DNA of 64,000 bases from Candidatus Rokuibacteriota bacterium (GTDB lineage: Bacteria > Methylomirabilota > Methylomirabilia > Rokubacteriales > CSP1-6), in assembly GCA_003221695.1 (NCBI GenBank), contig QHSX01000057.1, positions 1-64,000 on the forward strand, read 5' to 3'. The translations under genes were made by a program, and so were the position numbers. The notes under the pieces were generated by a model, which saw only the letters and a list, made by a program, of their open reading frames with translations, did no database searches and was not told where the DNA came from. Numbering within the stretch: the first letter of the stretch is position 1; each line of letters begins with the position of its first letter. Positions 40,513 through 50,022 of this stretch are shown piece by piece.

Positions 40513-42297
40513 CTGTCTGAAGAAGAGCGACACCTCAAGCTGACCGGCGAGTTCGACTGCGATCCCTCGCCGCTCGCGACGCTCCGCCATTCCGCCTCGC
40601 ACGTCATGGCCCAGGCCGTGAAGCGCCTCTTTCCCGCCGTGAAGCTCGCGATCGGGCCCGCGATCGAGGACGGCTTCTACTACGACTTCGGGAAGGCCGA
40701 GCCCTTCACGCCCGAGGACCTGGCGCGGATCGAAGAGGTCATGCGCGAGATCGCGAAGGCGGACTTCCGCTTCGAGCGTCAGGAGCTTGGCCGAACGGAC
40801 GCGATCCGCTTCTTCCGCGAGCGCGGCGAGCCCTACAAGGTCGAGATCCTCGAGGGGATCGACGCCCCGCGCGTGTCGCTCTATCGCCAGGGAGAGTTCG
40901 TCGACCTCTGCCGCGGGCCGCACGTGCGCTCGACGGGCGAGGTGAAGCACTTCAAGCTCCTCGCGTCCTCGGGCGCCTACTGGCGCGGCGACGAGAAGAA
41001 CCCGATGCTCCAGCGGATCTACGGCACCGCCTGGCTCACCCAGGAGGAGCTCGACACGCACCTCTGGCGGCTGGACGAAGCGAAGAAGCGTGACCACCGG
41101 CGGCTCGGGCGCGAGCTCGACCTCTTCGTCTTCCACGACGTCTCGCCCGGCGCGCCCTTCTGGCTGCCGCACGGCTGGACGCTCGTGCGCGAGCTCGAGC
41201 GCTTCGCCCGCGAGGCGCTCGACGCGCGCGGCTACGCGGAGATCTCGACGCCGATCCTCGTCAACAGGAAACTCTGGGAGCAGTCGGGACACTGGGAGCA
41301 CTTCCGCGAGAACATGTTCCTCGTGGAGGCGGAGGGGCAGATCTTCAGCCTCAAGCCGATGAACTGCCCGGAGTCCACGCTCGTCTATCGTCACGCGCTG
41401 CGCTCGTACCGGGACCTGCCGCTGCGCTTCGCCGACATGGGACGGCTGCACCGGAACGAGCGGTCCGGCACGCTCACGGGGCTCCTCCGCGTCCGGCAGT
41501 TCACGCAGGACGATGCGCACATCTACTGCCGGCCCGACCAGCTCCAGGACGAGATCAAAGAGTTGCTCGAACTGATCAGCGACTGGTACAAGACCTTCGC
41601 CCTCGGCCCGTTCTTCAAGCTCTCGACGCGCCCGCCGAAGTCGATGGGGACGGACGAGCAGTGGCAGGTCGCCGAGCAGGCCCTGCACGACGCGCTGAAG
41701 GCGAACGGGCTCGCGTACGACCTCAACCCGGGCGACGGCGCCTTCTACGGGCCGAAGATCGACATCGACGTGCAGGACGCGCTCGGGCGCCGCTGGCAGC
41801 TTGCGACCATCCAGATCGACTTCGCGCAGCCCGATCGCTTCGAGCTCGAGTACGTGGACAGCGACGGACAGCCGAAGCGCCCGGTCATGGTCCATCGCGC
41901 GATCTTCGGCACGTTCGAGCGGTTCATCGGTGTGCTCGTCGAGCACTACGCGGGCGCCTTCCCGACGTGGCTCGCGCCGGTCCAGGCGCGCGTGCTGCCG
42001 GTGAGCGAGAAGCACGTCGCGTACGGGCGGACCGTCTGGGAGAAGCTCCGCGCCGGACGCGTGCGGGCGGAGCTCGACGAGCGCAACGAGAAGCTCGGTT
42101 ACCGGATCCGCGACGCGCAGATCCGAAAGGTCCCGTACATGCTCGTCGTCGGCGAGCGGGAGAGCCAGAACGGGACCGTCAGCCTCCGGCACCGCAGCGG
42201 GGAGGACCTTGGGGCCGTCCCCCTCGACCGCGTGCTAGCCGATCTCGCACGCGAGATCGGCTCGCGTGCGTCCGGTCTCACCGTGGGCCGCTCGTGA
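40513..42297 (+). CDS. thrS: Threonyl-tRNA synthetase lacking the TGS domain; start codon unusual
   Basis: The enzyme charges tRNA-Thr. The editing domain starts at LRHSASHVMAQAVKRLFP and the catalytic core includes MNCPESTLVY (zinc/active site), GRLHRNERSGTLTGLLRVRQFTQDD and a C-terminal anticodon-binding domain. The usual first domain, TGS (about 60 residues), is missing. An ATG at 40606 would remove the conserved editing-site histidines (HSASH), so it is not the start. From the in-frame stop at 40444 to 40606 there is no ATG, GTG or TTG; CTG at 40513 (followed by SEEERHLKL) is my choice, with CTG 40540 or 40495 as alternatives. Domain loss and start are confirmed by reading the frame. Confidence 0.9.
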   Translation: MSEEERHLKLTGEFDCDPSPLATLRHSASHVMAQAVKRLFPAVKLAIGPAIEDGFYYDFGKAEPFTPEDLARIEEVMREIAKADFRFERQELGRTDAIRFFRERGEPYKVEILEGIDAPRVSLYRQGEFVDLCRGPHVRSTGEVKHFKLLASSGAYWRGDEKNPMLQRIYGTAWLTQEELDTHLWRLDEAKKRDHRRLGRELDLFVFHDVSPGAPFWLPHGWTLVRELERFAREALDARGYAEISTPILVNRKLWEQSGHWEHFRENMFLVEAEGQIFSLKPMNCPESTLVYRHALRSYRDLPLRFADMGRLHRNERSGTLTGLLRVRQFTQDDAHIYCRPDQLQDEIKELLELISDWYKTFALGPFFKLSTRPPKSMGTDEQWQVAEQALHDALKANGLAYDLNPGDGAFYGPKIDIDVQDALGRRWQLATIQIDFAQPDRFELEYVDSDGQPKRPVMVHRAIFGTFERFIGVLVEHYAGAFPTWLAPVQARVLPVSEKHVAYGRTVWEKLRAGRVRAELDERNEKLGYRIRDAQIRKVPYMLVVGERESQNGTVSLRHRSGEDLGAVPLDRVLADLAREIGSRASGLTVGRS

Positions 42298-42361
42298 TCG
42301 AGCGGCCGGGCCTCGCCATCCACGCCGGCTGCGGCGGCGGCTAACCACGAGGAGCGCGTCT

Positions 42362-42883
42362 ATCAGTCAAGCGAAAGAGATCCGTATCAACGAGGGAATC
42401 CGGGTGCGAGAGGTTCGGGTCGTCGGGGCCGACGGGACGCAGCTCGGCGTCATGCCCATCCAGCAGGCGCTCGAGACCGCGAGGCAGGCGGAGCTGGACC
42501 TCGTCGAAGTCGCTCCCGAGGCGCAGCCGCCGGTGTGCCGCATCATGGACTTCGGCAAGTACAAGTACACGCAGGCGCGGCGACTGAAGGAGGCGCGCAA
42601 GAAGCAGACGATGATCCTCGTCAAGGAAGTCAAGATGGGGCCGAAGACCGAGAAGCACGACTTCGACTTCAAGCTCAAGCACGTGCGGCGCTTCCTCGAG
42701 GAGGGCCACAAGGCCAAGGTGACGGTGCGCTTCAAGGGGCGCGAGATGGCGCACACGGAGCTGGGCTGGAAGATGCTCAACCGGATGGTCGAGGCGACGC
42801 AGGACATCGCCGTTACGGAGAACAACCCCAGAATGGAGGGGCGAATGCTCCACATCATCCTGAGCCCGAAGTCGCACAACTGA
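42362..42883 (+). CDS. infC: Translation initiation factor IF-3, AUC start
   Basis: A 173-residue factor that keeps the small ribosomal subunit free and checks the start codon. N-domain (about 1-75: EIRINEGIRVREVRVVGADGTQLG) and C-domain (about 85-173: KEVKMGPKTEKHDFDFKLKHVRRFLEEGHKAKVTVRFKGREMAH) are normal. The proper start, seven bases after a GAGGAG site, is ATC (42362-42364), giving ISQAKEIRINE. Non-AUG starts (AUU, AUC) are a known autoregulation device for infC, since IF-3 represses initiation at them. No ATG, GTG or TTG is near the conserved start. Confidence 0.95.
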   Translation: MSQAKEIRINEGIRVREVRVVGADGTQLGVMPIQQALETARQAELDLVEVAPEAQPPVCRIMDFGKYKYTQARRLKEARKKQTMILVKEVKMGPKTEKHDFDFKLKHVRRFLEEGHKAKVTVRFKGREMAHTELGWKMLNRMVEATQDIAVTENNPRMEGRMLHIILSPKSHN

Positions 42884-42905
42884 GACCGAGCGGGAGAGGC
42901 ATGCG

Positions 42906-43103
42906 ATGCCAAAGATGAAGACCAAGCGCGGCGCGGCCAAGCGCCTGAAGCGCACGGCCTCCGGGAAGCTTCGGCGCGCCGGCGGGTGGAAGCAGCACAA
43001 GCTCGAGAAGAAAAATCCGAAGCGCCGCCGGCATCTCCGCGCGAACAAGCTGATCGACATCACGGACGAGCGCCGTCTGCGGCCGCTCGTGCCCTATCTC
43101 TGA
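42906..43103 (+). CDS. rpmI: 50S ribosomal protein L35
   Basis: A 65-residue basic protein with the family start MPKMKTKRGAAKRLKRTASGK and end RLRPLVPYL-type. It is placed between infC and rplT, as in many bacteria. Confidence 0.97.
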   Translation: MPKMKTKRGAAKRLKRTASGKLRRAGGWKQHKLEKKNPKRRRHLRANKLIDITDERRLRPLVPYL

Positions 43104-43121
43104 TCGGGGAGGACGGGACAC

Positions 43122-43478
43122 ATGCCACGGGCCAAGGGTGGACCGAAGACACGGCGCCGGCGCAAGAAGATCCTCAAGCAGGCGAAGGGGTATGTCGGCG
43201 GACGACGCAAGCTCTACCGCACGGCCGCCGAGACCGTCCTCCGCGCCGGCGCGTTCGCCTATCGCGGTCGCAAGCAGAAGAAGCGGCGGGCGCGTGCGCT
43301 CTGGATCGTCCGCATCAACGCCGCGTGCCGCCAGGTCGGGCTCTCGTACTCGCGGTTCATGGCCGCGCTCAAACGGGCCGGGATCCTGCTCGATCGCAAG
43401 GTCCTGGCCGAGCTGGCGGTGCGCGACCCGCAGGGGTTCGCGAAGCTCGCCGAGACCGCCAAGACGCAGAGCCGGTAG
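43122..43478 (+). CDS. rplT: 50S ribosomal protein L20
   Basis: A 118-residue rRNA-binding protein, [34 protein letters not shown] at the N-terminus, then the globular part [26 protein letters not shown]. The GGAGGACGG site upstream is strong. In some bacteria L20 represses the infC-rpmI-rplT operon; nothing in the sequence here shows whether this holds. Confidence 0.97.
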   Translation: MPRAKGGPKTRRRRKKILKQAKGYVGGRRKLYRTAAETVLRAGAFAYRGRKQKKRRARALWIVRINAACRQVGLSYSRFMAALKRAGILLDRKVLAELAVRDPQGFAKLAETAKTQSR

Positions 43479-43481
43479 TTC

Positions 43482-44507
43482 GTGGGTCATCCGAGCGTCG
43501 ACGCGATCACGCAGGAGGCGCGTGAGGCCGTCGCCGCCGCGCAGTCCGCCGCCGAGCTCGAGCAAGTCCGCGTCAGGTTCCTCGGCCGCCAGGGCGTCCT
43601 GACCCAGCTCCTCCGCTCGCTCGGCACCCTCGCACCCGAGGAGCGGCCACGCGTCGGCGCCGCGGCGAACGCGGCCAAGCGCGAGCTCGAAGCCCTCCTG
43701 GACGGGCGCCTGGACCAGGCCCTCGAGGCGGAGCGCGGCGCCCGGCGGGCGCGCGCGCGGCTCGACCTCACGCTGCCGGGACGGCGTCCGCCCCGCGGCG
43801 CGCTCCACCCCCTCACGCGCGTCCACGACGAGATCGTCGCGATCTTCGCCGGCCTCGGCTTCTCGGTCGCCGAGGGGCCCGAGGTCGAGACCGACGCCTA
43901 CAATTTCGAGGCGCTCAACATCCCCCGCGACCATCCCGCGAGGGACATGCAGGACACGTTCTACCTCTCGGAGTCCACCCTCCTCCGCACCCACACGTCA
44001 CCGGTCCAGATCCGGACGATGCTGGTGCAGAAGCCGCCGGTGCGGATCATCGTCCCCGGGAAGGTCTTCCGCCGCGACGTCGCCGACATGTCGCACTCGC
44101 CGATGTTCCACCAGGTCGAAGGGCTCGCCGTGGACCGCGCCATCACGATGGGCGATCTCAAGGGGACGCTCGAGCTGTTCGCGCGCGAGATGTTCGGGTC
44201 GAAGTCGCGGACGCGGTTTCGACCGTCGTTCTTCCCGTTCACGGAACCCTCCGCCGAGGTGGACGTGCTCTGCTTCGTCTGCCAGGGCGCGGGCTGCCGG
44301 CTCTGCAAGCAGGGCGGCTGGCTCGAGATCCTGGGCTCGGGCATGGTGCACCCGAACGTCCTGCGCAACGTCGGCTACGACCCCGAGGAGGTCACGGGCT
44401 GGGCGTTCGGGATGGGGATCGAGCGGATCGCGATTCTCAAGTACGGCATCGATGACCTGCGGCTCTTCTTCGATAACGACCTGCGCTTCCTGAGACAGTT
44501 CGCGTGA
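43482..44507 (+). CDS. pheS: Phenylalanyl-tRNA synthetase alpha subunit
   Basis: A 341-residue class II synthetase subunit with a coiled-coil N-terminus (about 1-90), motif 2 ([20 protein letters not shown]) and motif 3 ([22 protein letters not shown]). It forms an alpha2-beta2 enzyme with PheT. GTG start, three bases after rplT; its TGA overlaps the pheT GTG by four bases. Confidence 0.97.
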   Translation: MGHPSVDAITQEAREAVAAAQSAAELEQVRVRFLGRQGVLTQLLRSLGTLAPEERPRVGAAANAAKRELEALLDGRLDQALEAERGARRARARLDLTLPGRRPPRGALHPLTRVHDEIVAIFAGLGFSVAEGPEVETDAYNFEALNIPRDHPARDMQDTFYLSESTLLRTHTSPVQIRTMLVQKPPVRIIVPGKVFRRDVADMSHSPMFHQVEGLAVDRAITMGDLKGTLELFAREMFGSKSRTRFRPSFFPFTEPSAEVDVLCFVCQGAGCRLCKQGGWLEILGSGMVHPNVLRNVGYDPEEVTGWAFGMGIERIAILKYGIDDLRLFFDNDLRFLRQFA

Positions 44508-46915
44508 AAATCCCGTACAAGTGGCTCCGGGAGTTCGTCGACCTCCGGCTCTCGCCTGTCGAGGCGGCGGACCGCCTGCTGAACGCCGGAATCGAGGTCG
44601 CGGCCGTCACGCCGCTCGCCCCCGACGTACGCGGGGTGGTGGTCGGCGAGATCGAGGCGATCGAGCGCGAGCTCGGCGAGAGTCACGGCCACCGCCTGCT
44701 CCTCTGCCGCGTCTCGACCGGGTCCCAGACGTTCTCCGTGGTCTCTGGGGCGCCCAACACCAAGGTGGGGGTCCGCGCCGCCTTCGCCCCGCCGGGCGCC
44801 GTCCTGCCGGGCGATCGCCGGGTCGAGACCGCGACGATCCGCGGCGTGCCGTCCCAGGGCATGCTGTGCTCGGAGCGGGAGCTCGGAATCGGTCCGGAGC
44901 ACGAGGCGGGGATCCTCGTCCTCGACGGCGACGCGCCGCTCGGCCGGGACCTCGTCGCGCATCTCGGCCTCGACGACCACGTCCTCGAGGTGGAGATCAC
45001 CCCCAACCGTCCGGACTGCCTCTCCGTCCTCGGCGTGGCGCGGGAGCTGGGGGCGCTCACCGGCGCGCGCCTGCGCCGGCCGAAGACCGTGCTGACCGAG
45101 TCCGGGGCCCGGGCGCGCGCGCTGGTGCGCGTGCGGATCGAGGCGCCGGACCTCTGCCACCGCTTCACCGCGCGGGTGCTGAGCGGCGTGACCGTGGGCC
45201 CCTCGCCCGCGTGGCTCCAGGCGCGCCTGCGCGCGGTGGGACTGCGCCCGATCAGCACCGTGGTCGACGTCACCAACTACGTCCTCTGGGAGCTGGGACA
45301 CCCGCTCCACGCCTTCGACTACGACACGGTGACCGACGCGACGATCGTCGTGCGGCGGGCGCGCGCCGGCGAGAGCTTCACGACCCTCGACGGCCAGACG
45401 CGCGCCCTCGACGACTCGATGCTCGTCATCGCCGACCCGCGCCGCGCGATCGGGATCGCCGGCGTCATGGGCGGCGCCAACACCGAGGTCACCGACGCGA
45501 CCACCCACGTCCTCCTCGAGAGCGCCTGGTTCGACCCGGTCTCGATCCGGCGCACCGCGCGGACGCTCGGCCTCTCGACCGATGCCGCCTACCGCTTCGA
45601 GCGTGGCGCCGACATCGAGGCGCTCGTGGACGCCTCCGCGCGCGCCGCCCAGCTCATCGCGGAGCTCGCGGGAGGCGCCGTCGCGCGCGGCCTGGTGGAC
45701 GCCTACCCGCGGCGCCGCAAGCCACGGCGCATCAGGCTCCGGATGGCGCGCGTCGCGCGCGTGCTCGGAGTGGCGCCGCCGCAGGCGAAGGCCCGGGCGA
45801 TCCTCGCCGGGCTCGGGCTCCCGACGCGGCAGAAGGGGACGGCGCTCGAGGTCGACGTGCCGAGCTTCCGGCGCGACCTCGCGATCGAGGACGACCTCGT
45901 CGAGGAGATCATCCGCGTGTGGGGCTACGACAAGCTCCCGTCGACGCTCCCGGCGAGCGCTGTCGATGTCGTCAAGCACCCGGCGAGCCTGCGCCAGGCC
46001 GAGACCGTACGCCGCGCACTCGTCGGCGCCGGCCTCGCGGAGGCGATCACGCACGCCTTCAGCGACCCGGCGCGCGCGGCGCTCCTCCGGGCGCCCGGCG
46101 CCCCCGAGCCGCTCCGCCTGGTCAACCCGCTGAGCCAGGACGCGTCGCTCCTCCGCAGCCATCCGCTGGAGGGCGTGCTCGCCGCCGTCGCGGTCAACGT
46201 GCGGCGCCAGCAGCCCGACGTCGCCGTGTTCGAGATCTGCAAGACCTACGAGGCCGGCGAGGGGGAGACCGGCGCGCGCGAGCCGCGCTGGGCGGCGATC
46301 GCGCTCACGGGGGCGCGCGCCGAGCACGCGTGGCCCACCGCCGACGCGCGCGCGGACGTCTACGACGCCAAGGGCCTCGGTGAGCACGTCCTCGACGCGC
46401 TCGGGGTCGGCCGCCTCCGGCCGGGCGGCCCCGGCCGACTCGCCGGCTTCGAGCCCGACTCTCACGGCACGCTCGCGACCGACGGCGGTGCCCTCGCAGC
46501 CGAGTTCGGCGAGGTGGCGGCCCGCGTACGGGAGGCGTTCGGCATCGACGTGCCCGTCTTCGCCGCTGCGGTGTCCCTCGACGTCGCGGCGGCGGCGCCG
46601 CAACCACCGCTCCGCTACCAGGCGCTGCCGCGCTTCCCCGCGGTCCAGCGCGATCTCGCGTTCGTCCTCGGCGCCGACCAGCCGTTGACCGCCGCCGAGC
46701 TCGAGGCGAAGCTCGTCGAGGCGGCGGGCCCGCTCCTCCGGCGCGTGACGCTCTTCGACGTCTTCCGCTTCCCCGACGGCCGGCGGAGCCTCGCGTGGCG
46801 GCTCACCTTCCAGGCCGAGGACCGGACGCTGACGGACGACGAGGTGAATGCGGTCCAGGCGCGCGTCACCGAGGCGCTCAAGGGGACCTTCGGCGTCACA
46901 CTGAGAAGCGCCTGA
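44504..46915 (+). CDS. pheT: Phenylalanyl-tRNA synthetase beta subunit
   Basis: An 803-residue subunit of normal length: N-terminal tRNA-binding domain (about 40-150, [24 protein letters not shown]), B3/B4 editing region ([27 protein letters not shown]), B5 (about 400-470), catalytic-like core ([21 protein letters not shown]) and a C-terminal ferredoxin-fold anticodon-binding domain (about 708-800, [12 protein letters not shown]... [17 protein letters not shown]). It starts at GTG 44504, overlapping pheS. Confidence 0.97.
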   Translation: MKIPYKWLREFVDLRLSPVEAADRLLNAGIEVAAVTPLAPDVRGVVVGEIEAIERELGESHGHRLLLCRVSTGSQTFSVVSGAPNTKVGVRAAFAPPGAVLPGDRRVETATIRGVPSQGMLCSERELGIGPEHEAGILVLDGDAPLGRDLVAHLGLDDHVLEVEITPNRPDCLSVLGVARELGALTGARLRRPKTVLTESGARARALVRVRIEAPDLCHRFTARVLSGVTVGPSPAWLQARLRAVGLRPISTVVDVTNYVLWELGHPLHAFDYDTVTDATIVVRRARAGESFTTLDGQTRALDDSMLVIADPRRAIGIAGVMGGANTEVTDATTHVLLESAWFDPVSIRRTARTLGLSTDAAYRFERGADIEALVDASARAAQLIAELAGGAVARGLVDAYPRRRKPRRIRLRMARVARVLGVAPPQAKARAILAGLGLPTRQKGTALEVDVPSFRRDLAIEDDLVEEIIRVWGYDKLPSTLPASAVDVVKHPASLRQAETVRRALVGAGLAEAITHAFSDPARAALLRAPGAPEPLRLVNPLSQDASLLRSHPLEGVLAAVAVNVRRQQPDVAVFEICKTYEAGEGETGAREPRWAAIALTGARAEHAWPTADARADVYDAKGLGEHVLDALGVGRLRPGGPGRLAGFEPDSHGTLATDGGALAAEFGEVAARVREAFGIDVPVFAAAVSLDVAAAAPQPPLRYQALPRFPAVQRDLAFVLGADQPLTAAELEAKLVEAAGPLLRRVTLFDVFRFPDGRRSLAWRLTFQAEDRTLTDDEVNAVQARVTEALKGTFGVTLRSA

Positions 46916-46930
46916 GATGGGGAGGAGCGC

Positions 46931-47137
46931 GTGATGGGCGACTCCGTTGTCGAGCGTGTCGCCGAGCTCGAGGAAGCGGTCCGCCGTGCCGTCGACACGC
47001 TGGGCCGGCTCCGGGACGAGAACCTCCAGCTCAGGCGCGAGGTGCGGCGACTCACCGACGAGCGCAAGCAAGTGTTGACGCAGGTGGACTCGATCCTGAA
47101 GGACATCGTCAAGCTCGAGCTGGACAAGCCCGAATGA
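46931..47137 (+). CDS. Small coiled-coil protein, ZapB-like
   Basis: A 68-residue protein that is nearly one coiled coil: VERVAELEEAVRRAVDTLGRLRDENLQLRREVRRL, then DERKQVLTQVDSILKDIVKLEL. The heptads and its overlap (ATGA) with zapA suggest a FtsZ-ring-associated partner like ZapB, but no specific family assignment is possible from sequence this short. Confidence 0.75.
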   Translation: MMGDSVVERVAELEEAVRRAVDTLGRLRDENLQLRREVRRLTDERKQVLTQVDSILKDIVKLELDKPE

Positions 47138-47430
47138 GTGAGGGGAGACGCGTCGAGCTGACGTTCCTGGGCCAGGCGTTGGTCCTCCGCACCGAGGCGT
47201 CGCCCGACTACATCCGGAAGCTCGCGAAGTTCGTGGAAGAGCGGGTGGCCGAGCTCAAGCGCGCCGGAGTCAAGGATCCGCTCAAGGCGCTGTCGCTCGC
47301 CGCGCTCGACATCACCGACGAGCTGTTCCGTGCGCGTGACGAGAAGGCGCACGGGGCCGGCGACGTCGGCGCGCGCCTCGGAGCGCTCGTCGCCCTCCTC
47401 GACAAGGCCGCTCCGAAGGACCGCGCTTAG
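47134..47430 (+). CDS. zapA: Cell division protein ZapA
   Basis: A 98-residue protein with the ZapA fold: an N-terminal beta part (RVELTFLGQALVLRTEASPDYIRKLAKFVEERV) and a C-terminal helix (LDITDELFRARDEKA). ZapA binds FtsZ and bundles protofilaments. The position before 6S RNA and after pheT is a widely conserved order. The stop overlaps that of the convergent enoyl-CoA hydratase by four bases. Confidence 0.9.
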   Translation: MSEGRRVELTFLGQALVLRTEASPDYIRKLAKFVEERVAELKRAGVKDPLKALSLAALDITDELFRARDEKAHGAGDVGARLGALVALLDKAAPKDRA

Positions 47431-48209
47431 GCGAAGCCGCCGTGGCGGCCGGCGCCGGCCGCGAAGCGGCGGGCGCCTTCCAGGCTCTCGCCGGTGGCCG
47501 CCGAGCGCATGCCGAGCGCGTGCTCGCGTCGCAAGGCTGCGCCGAGCCGCGCGCCGAGCGAGTCATAGGCCGACTGCCGGTCACTCCTGACGCAGTTCGG
47601 CGGGAAGCCGGCGATCCGGAGGGCGAGCGCCTGGGCCTCCTCGCGCGCCCTGCCCTTCGCCACGACCCGGTTCGCGAGGCCGATGCGCTCGGCCTCGCGC
47701 GCGTCCACGGGCCGGCCCGTCAGGATCAGCTCGAGTGCCTTGCCGAGGCCGACGACCGCGGGCAGCCGCACCGTCCCGCCGTCGATGAGCGGGACGCCCC
47801 AGCGGCGGTTGAAGACGCCCAGGATCGCGTCCTCCTCGACCACGCGCAGATCGCACCAGAGGGCGAGCTCGAAGCCGCCGGCGACCGCATAGCCTGACAC
47901 CGCGGCGATCACCGGTTTGCCGAGCCGCATGCGCGTCGGGCCCATCGGCCCCTCACCGTACGCGCGTGAGAGTCTCCGCGGAGCCGCGGCAAAGGCCTTC
48001 AGATCGTAGCCCGCGCAGAACGTCCCGTTGGCGCCCCAGAGCACGGCGACGCGCGCCGTACGGTCCTTCTCGAAGGCGCGGAACGCCGCACGCAGCGCGG
48101 CCGCCGTCGGCGGATCCACCGCGTTCCGCCGCTCGAGCCGGTCGAGGATGATCGTCGTCACGGGGCCGTTCGTCTCGGACCTCACGCCGGGGCGTTCCAT
48201 CACTTGCAT
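47427..48209 (-). CDS. Enoyl-CoA hydratase/isomerase family protein
   Basis: A 260-residue crotonase-fold protein. The oxyanion-hole segments are FCAGYDLKAF and SGYAVAGGFELALWCDLRVVEEDA, and the C-terminal trimer helix is present. The glutamate expected in the second catalytic position (canonical G-A-V-D-G position) reads FNRRWGVPLIDGGTVRLP, so hydratase activity is plausible but not assured. It would act on CoA thioesters. No fatty-acid-degradation partners adjoin it; it interrupts the zapA-ssrS-rny order on the opposite strand. Start ATG 48209, with ATG 48200 as alternative. Confidence 0.9.
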   Translation of the reverse strand: MQVMERPGVRSETNGPVTTIILDRLERRNAVDPPTAAALRAAFRAFEKDRTARVAVLWGANGTFCAGYDLKAFAAAPRRLSRAYGEGPMGPTRMRLGKPVIAAVSGYAVAGGFELALWCDLRVVEEDAILGVFNRRWGVPLIDGGTVRLPAVVGLGKALELILTGRPVDAREAERIGLANRVVAKGRAREEAQALALRIAGFPPNCVRSDRQSAYDSLGARLGAALRREHALGMRSAATGESLEGARRFAAGAGRHGGFA

Positions 48210-48233
48210 CCTCCTCGCCCGTCATGGTACACA
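48204..48233 (+). promoter_or_regulatory. Promoter candidate for 6S RNA
   Basis: TTGCAT (48204-48209), 18 bases, TACACA (48228-48233). The predicted start near 48240 coincides with the first base of the closing stem of the RNA. Confidence 0.4.
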
Positions 48234-48240
48234 CGGAAGG

Positions 48241-48418
48241 TCCCTGCGCTGTTTGTGATGCCGGGGGGAAGTTTCAACCTCGGGCACACAACGGGAGCTG
48301 TGGCAGAGGGTGGTGCGCAAGCCCCTCCGAGAAGGGGAAGCCTGAAGCCCTCTAATTAACGGCGCCCACCTGGTCAAACCAGGTTCGAAACACCGTCGGC
48401 GCACGGCAGAGGCGGGGA
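48241..48418 (+). ncRNA. ssrS: 6S RNA
   Basis: About 178 bases, the usual length. The closing stem is TCCCTGC (48241-48247) with GCGGGGA (48412-48418). The 3' half holds the family-like hairpin ACCTGGTCAAACCAGGTTCG and the following ACACCGTCGGCGCACGGCAGAGG, and the middle holds CCTCCGAGAAGGGGAAGCC, which resemble the corresponding parts of proteobacterial 6S RNA. The locus between zapA and rny fits the known neighbourhood. 6S RNA binds sigma-70 holoenzyme in stationary phase. Ends are approximate. Confidence 0.8.
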
Positions 48419-48456
48419 TTTGACTGATTCCTTCCCTGCCGCCTATACTTGCGGAA

Positions 48457-50016
48457 ATGCACGAAGTTTGGCTGAGTCTCGACGCGATCTTTGCGCTCAT
48501 CGGCCTGGTCATCGGCATTGGCCTCCACAAGTGGTTCACCGAGCGTAAGGTCGGCGAGGCCCAAAGCCGCGCCGAAGCCCTCGTCCGGGAAGCCGCGCGG
48601 GACGTCGAAAACCTCCGCAAGACCGCTGAGCTAGAAGTCAAGGAGAGCGCCCTCCAGGCCCGGACCGTCTTCGAGGACGAGACGCGCCGGCGGGAGCGCG
48701 AGATCCAGCAGATCGAGCAGCGCGTCGTCGCCAAGGAGGAGGATCTCGCCCGGAAGCTCGACCAGCTCGAGCGACGGCTGACCGAGTCCGCCACCAGGGA
48801 GCGGGACCTCGGCTCGCGCGAAAAGGCGCTCGGCGAGAAGGAAGGCCGCCTCGCCGTGGCGCTCGAGGAGCAGAAGCGCAAGCTCGAGACGATCGCCGGG
48901 CTCACCGCGGAGGAGGCGAGGCGCCAGCTCCTCGCGGCCATGGAGGGGGAGGCGCGCCGCGAGGCGCAGATCCTCGCCATGCGCCTCGACGAGGAGGCGC
49001 GCGAGACGGCGGACGTCAAGGCCAAGGAGGTCCTCGCGACGACCATCCAGCGCCTCGCGCCCGACTACACCGTCGAGACGGCGGTGTCGGTCGTGGACCT
49101 GCCGTCGGACGACATGAAGGGGCGCATCATCGGCCGCGAGGGGCGCAACATCCGCGCCCTCGAGCTCCACACGGGCGTGGACCTCATCGTGGACGACACG
49201 CCGGAGGCCGTCCTGATCTCCTCGTACGACCCCTACCGGCGCGAGATCGCCCGGCAGGCGTTGCAGATCCTGGTCGCCGACGGCCGCATTCACCCGGCGC
49301 GTATCGAAGAGGTCGTCGAGAAGGTCAAGAAGGAGATGGAGCAGCACCTGAAGGACGAGGGCGAGAAGGCCTGCTTCGAGGTGGGTGTCCATGGCCTCCA
49401 CCCCGAGCTCGTCAAGCTCGTCGGCCGGCTCAAGTTCCGGACCTCCTACGGCCAGAACTGCCTGCAGCACTCGAAGGAGGTCGCGTGGCTCGCCGGGATG
49501 ATGGCGGCGGAGATCCGCGGCGACGCCAAGCTCGCCAAGCGTATGGGGCTCCTGCACGACATCGGCAAGGCGCTCACCCACGAGCAGGAGGGGAGCCACC
49601 CGGAGCTCTCGCTCCAAGTCCTCACCAAGTACAACGAGTCGCCTACGGTCATCAACGCGGCCCTCTGTGGCCACGAGAACATCAAAGCCGAGACGATCGA
49701 GGCCGTGCTGGTCGAGGCGGCCGACGGCATCTCGGCGGCGCGTCCCGGCGCCCGACGGGACGTGCTCGAGTCGTACATCAAGCGTCTCGCGAAGCTCGAA
49801 GAGATCGCGATGTCCTACCGGGGCGTCGAGATGTGCTACGCCATCCAGGCCGGGCGCGAGCTGCGTGTGATGACGAAGGCCGATATCGTCTCCGACCTCG
49901 ACGCCCACCAGCTCGCCAAGGACATCACCAAGCGGATCGAGGCCGAGATGCAGTACCCGGGACACATCAAGGTGGTCGTCATCCGCGAGACCCGCGCCGT
50001 CGAAGTGGCGAAGTAG
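48457..50016 (+). CDS. rny: Ribonuclease Y
   Basis: A 519-residue membrane-anchored endoribonuclease. N-terminal anchor (about 7-26: LDAIFALIGLVIGIGL), long coiled coil (about 28-200), KH RNA-binding domain (MKGRIIGREGRNIRALELHTGVDLI) and HD metal-dependent phosphodiesterase domain (HSKEVAWLAGMMAAE, LLHDIGKAL). It starts mRNA decay. Six bases separate it from the ymdB-like gene, a widely conserved pair. Confidence 0.97.
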   Translation: MHEVWLSLDAIFALIGLVIGIGLHKWFTERKVGEAQSRAEALVREAARDVENLRKTAELEVKESALQARTVFEDETRRREREIQQIEQRVVAKEEDLARKLDQLERRLTESATRERDLGSREKALGEKEGRLAVALEEQKRKLETIAGLTAEEARRQLLAAMEGEARREAQILAMRLDEEARETADVKAKEVLATTIQRLAPDYTVETAVSVVDLPSDDMKGRIIGREGRNIRALELHTGVDLIVDDTPEAVLISSYDPYRREIARQALQILVADGRIHPARIEEVVEKVKKEMEQHLKDEGEKACFEVGVHGLHPELVKLVGRLKFRTSYGQNCLQHSKEVAWLAGMMAAEIRGDAKLAKRMGLLHDIGKALTHEQEGSHPELSLQVLTKYNESPTVINAALCGHENIKAETIEAVLVEAADGISAARPGARRDVLESYIKRLAKLEEIAMSYRGVEMCYAIQAGRELRVMTKADIVSDLDAHQLAKDITKRIEAEMQYPGHIKVVVIRETRAVEVAK

Positions 50017-50022
50017 GGCGCG

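Noticed and set aside
44375-47071. Long minus-strand open frame (about 900 codons) opposite pheT
   Set aside because: It is the codon-position mirror of a high-GC gene; its translation is Arg/His/Asp-rich without motifs, and pheT on the plus strand is certain.
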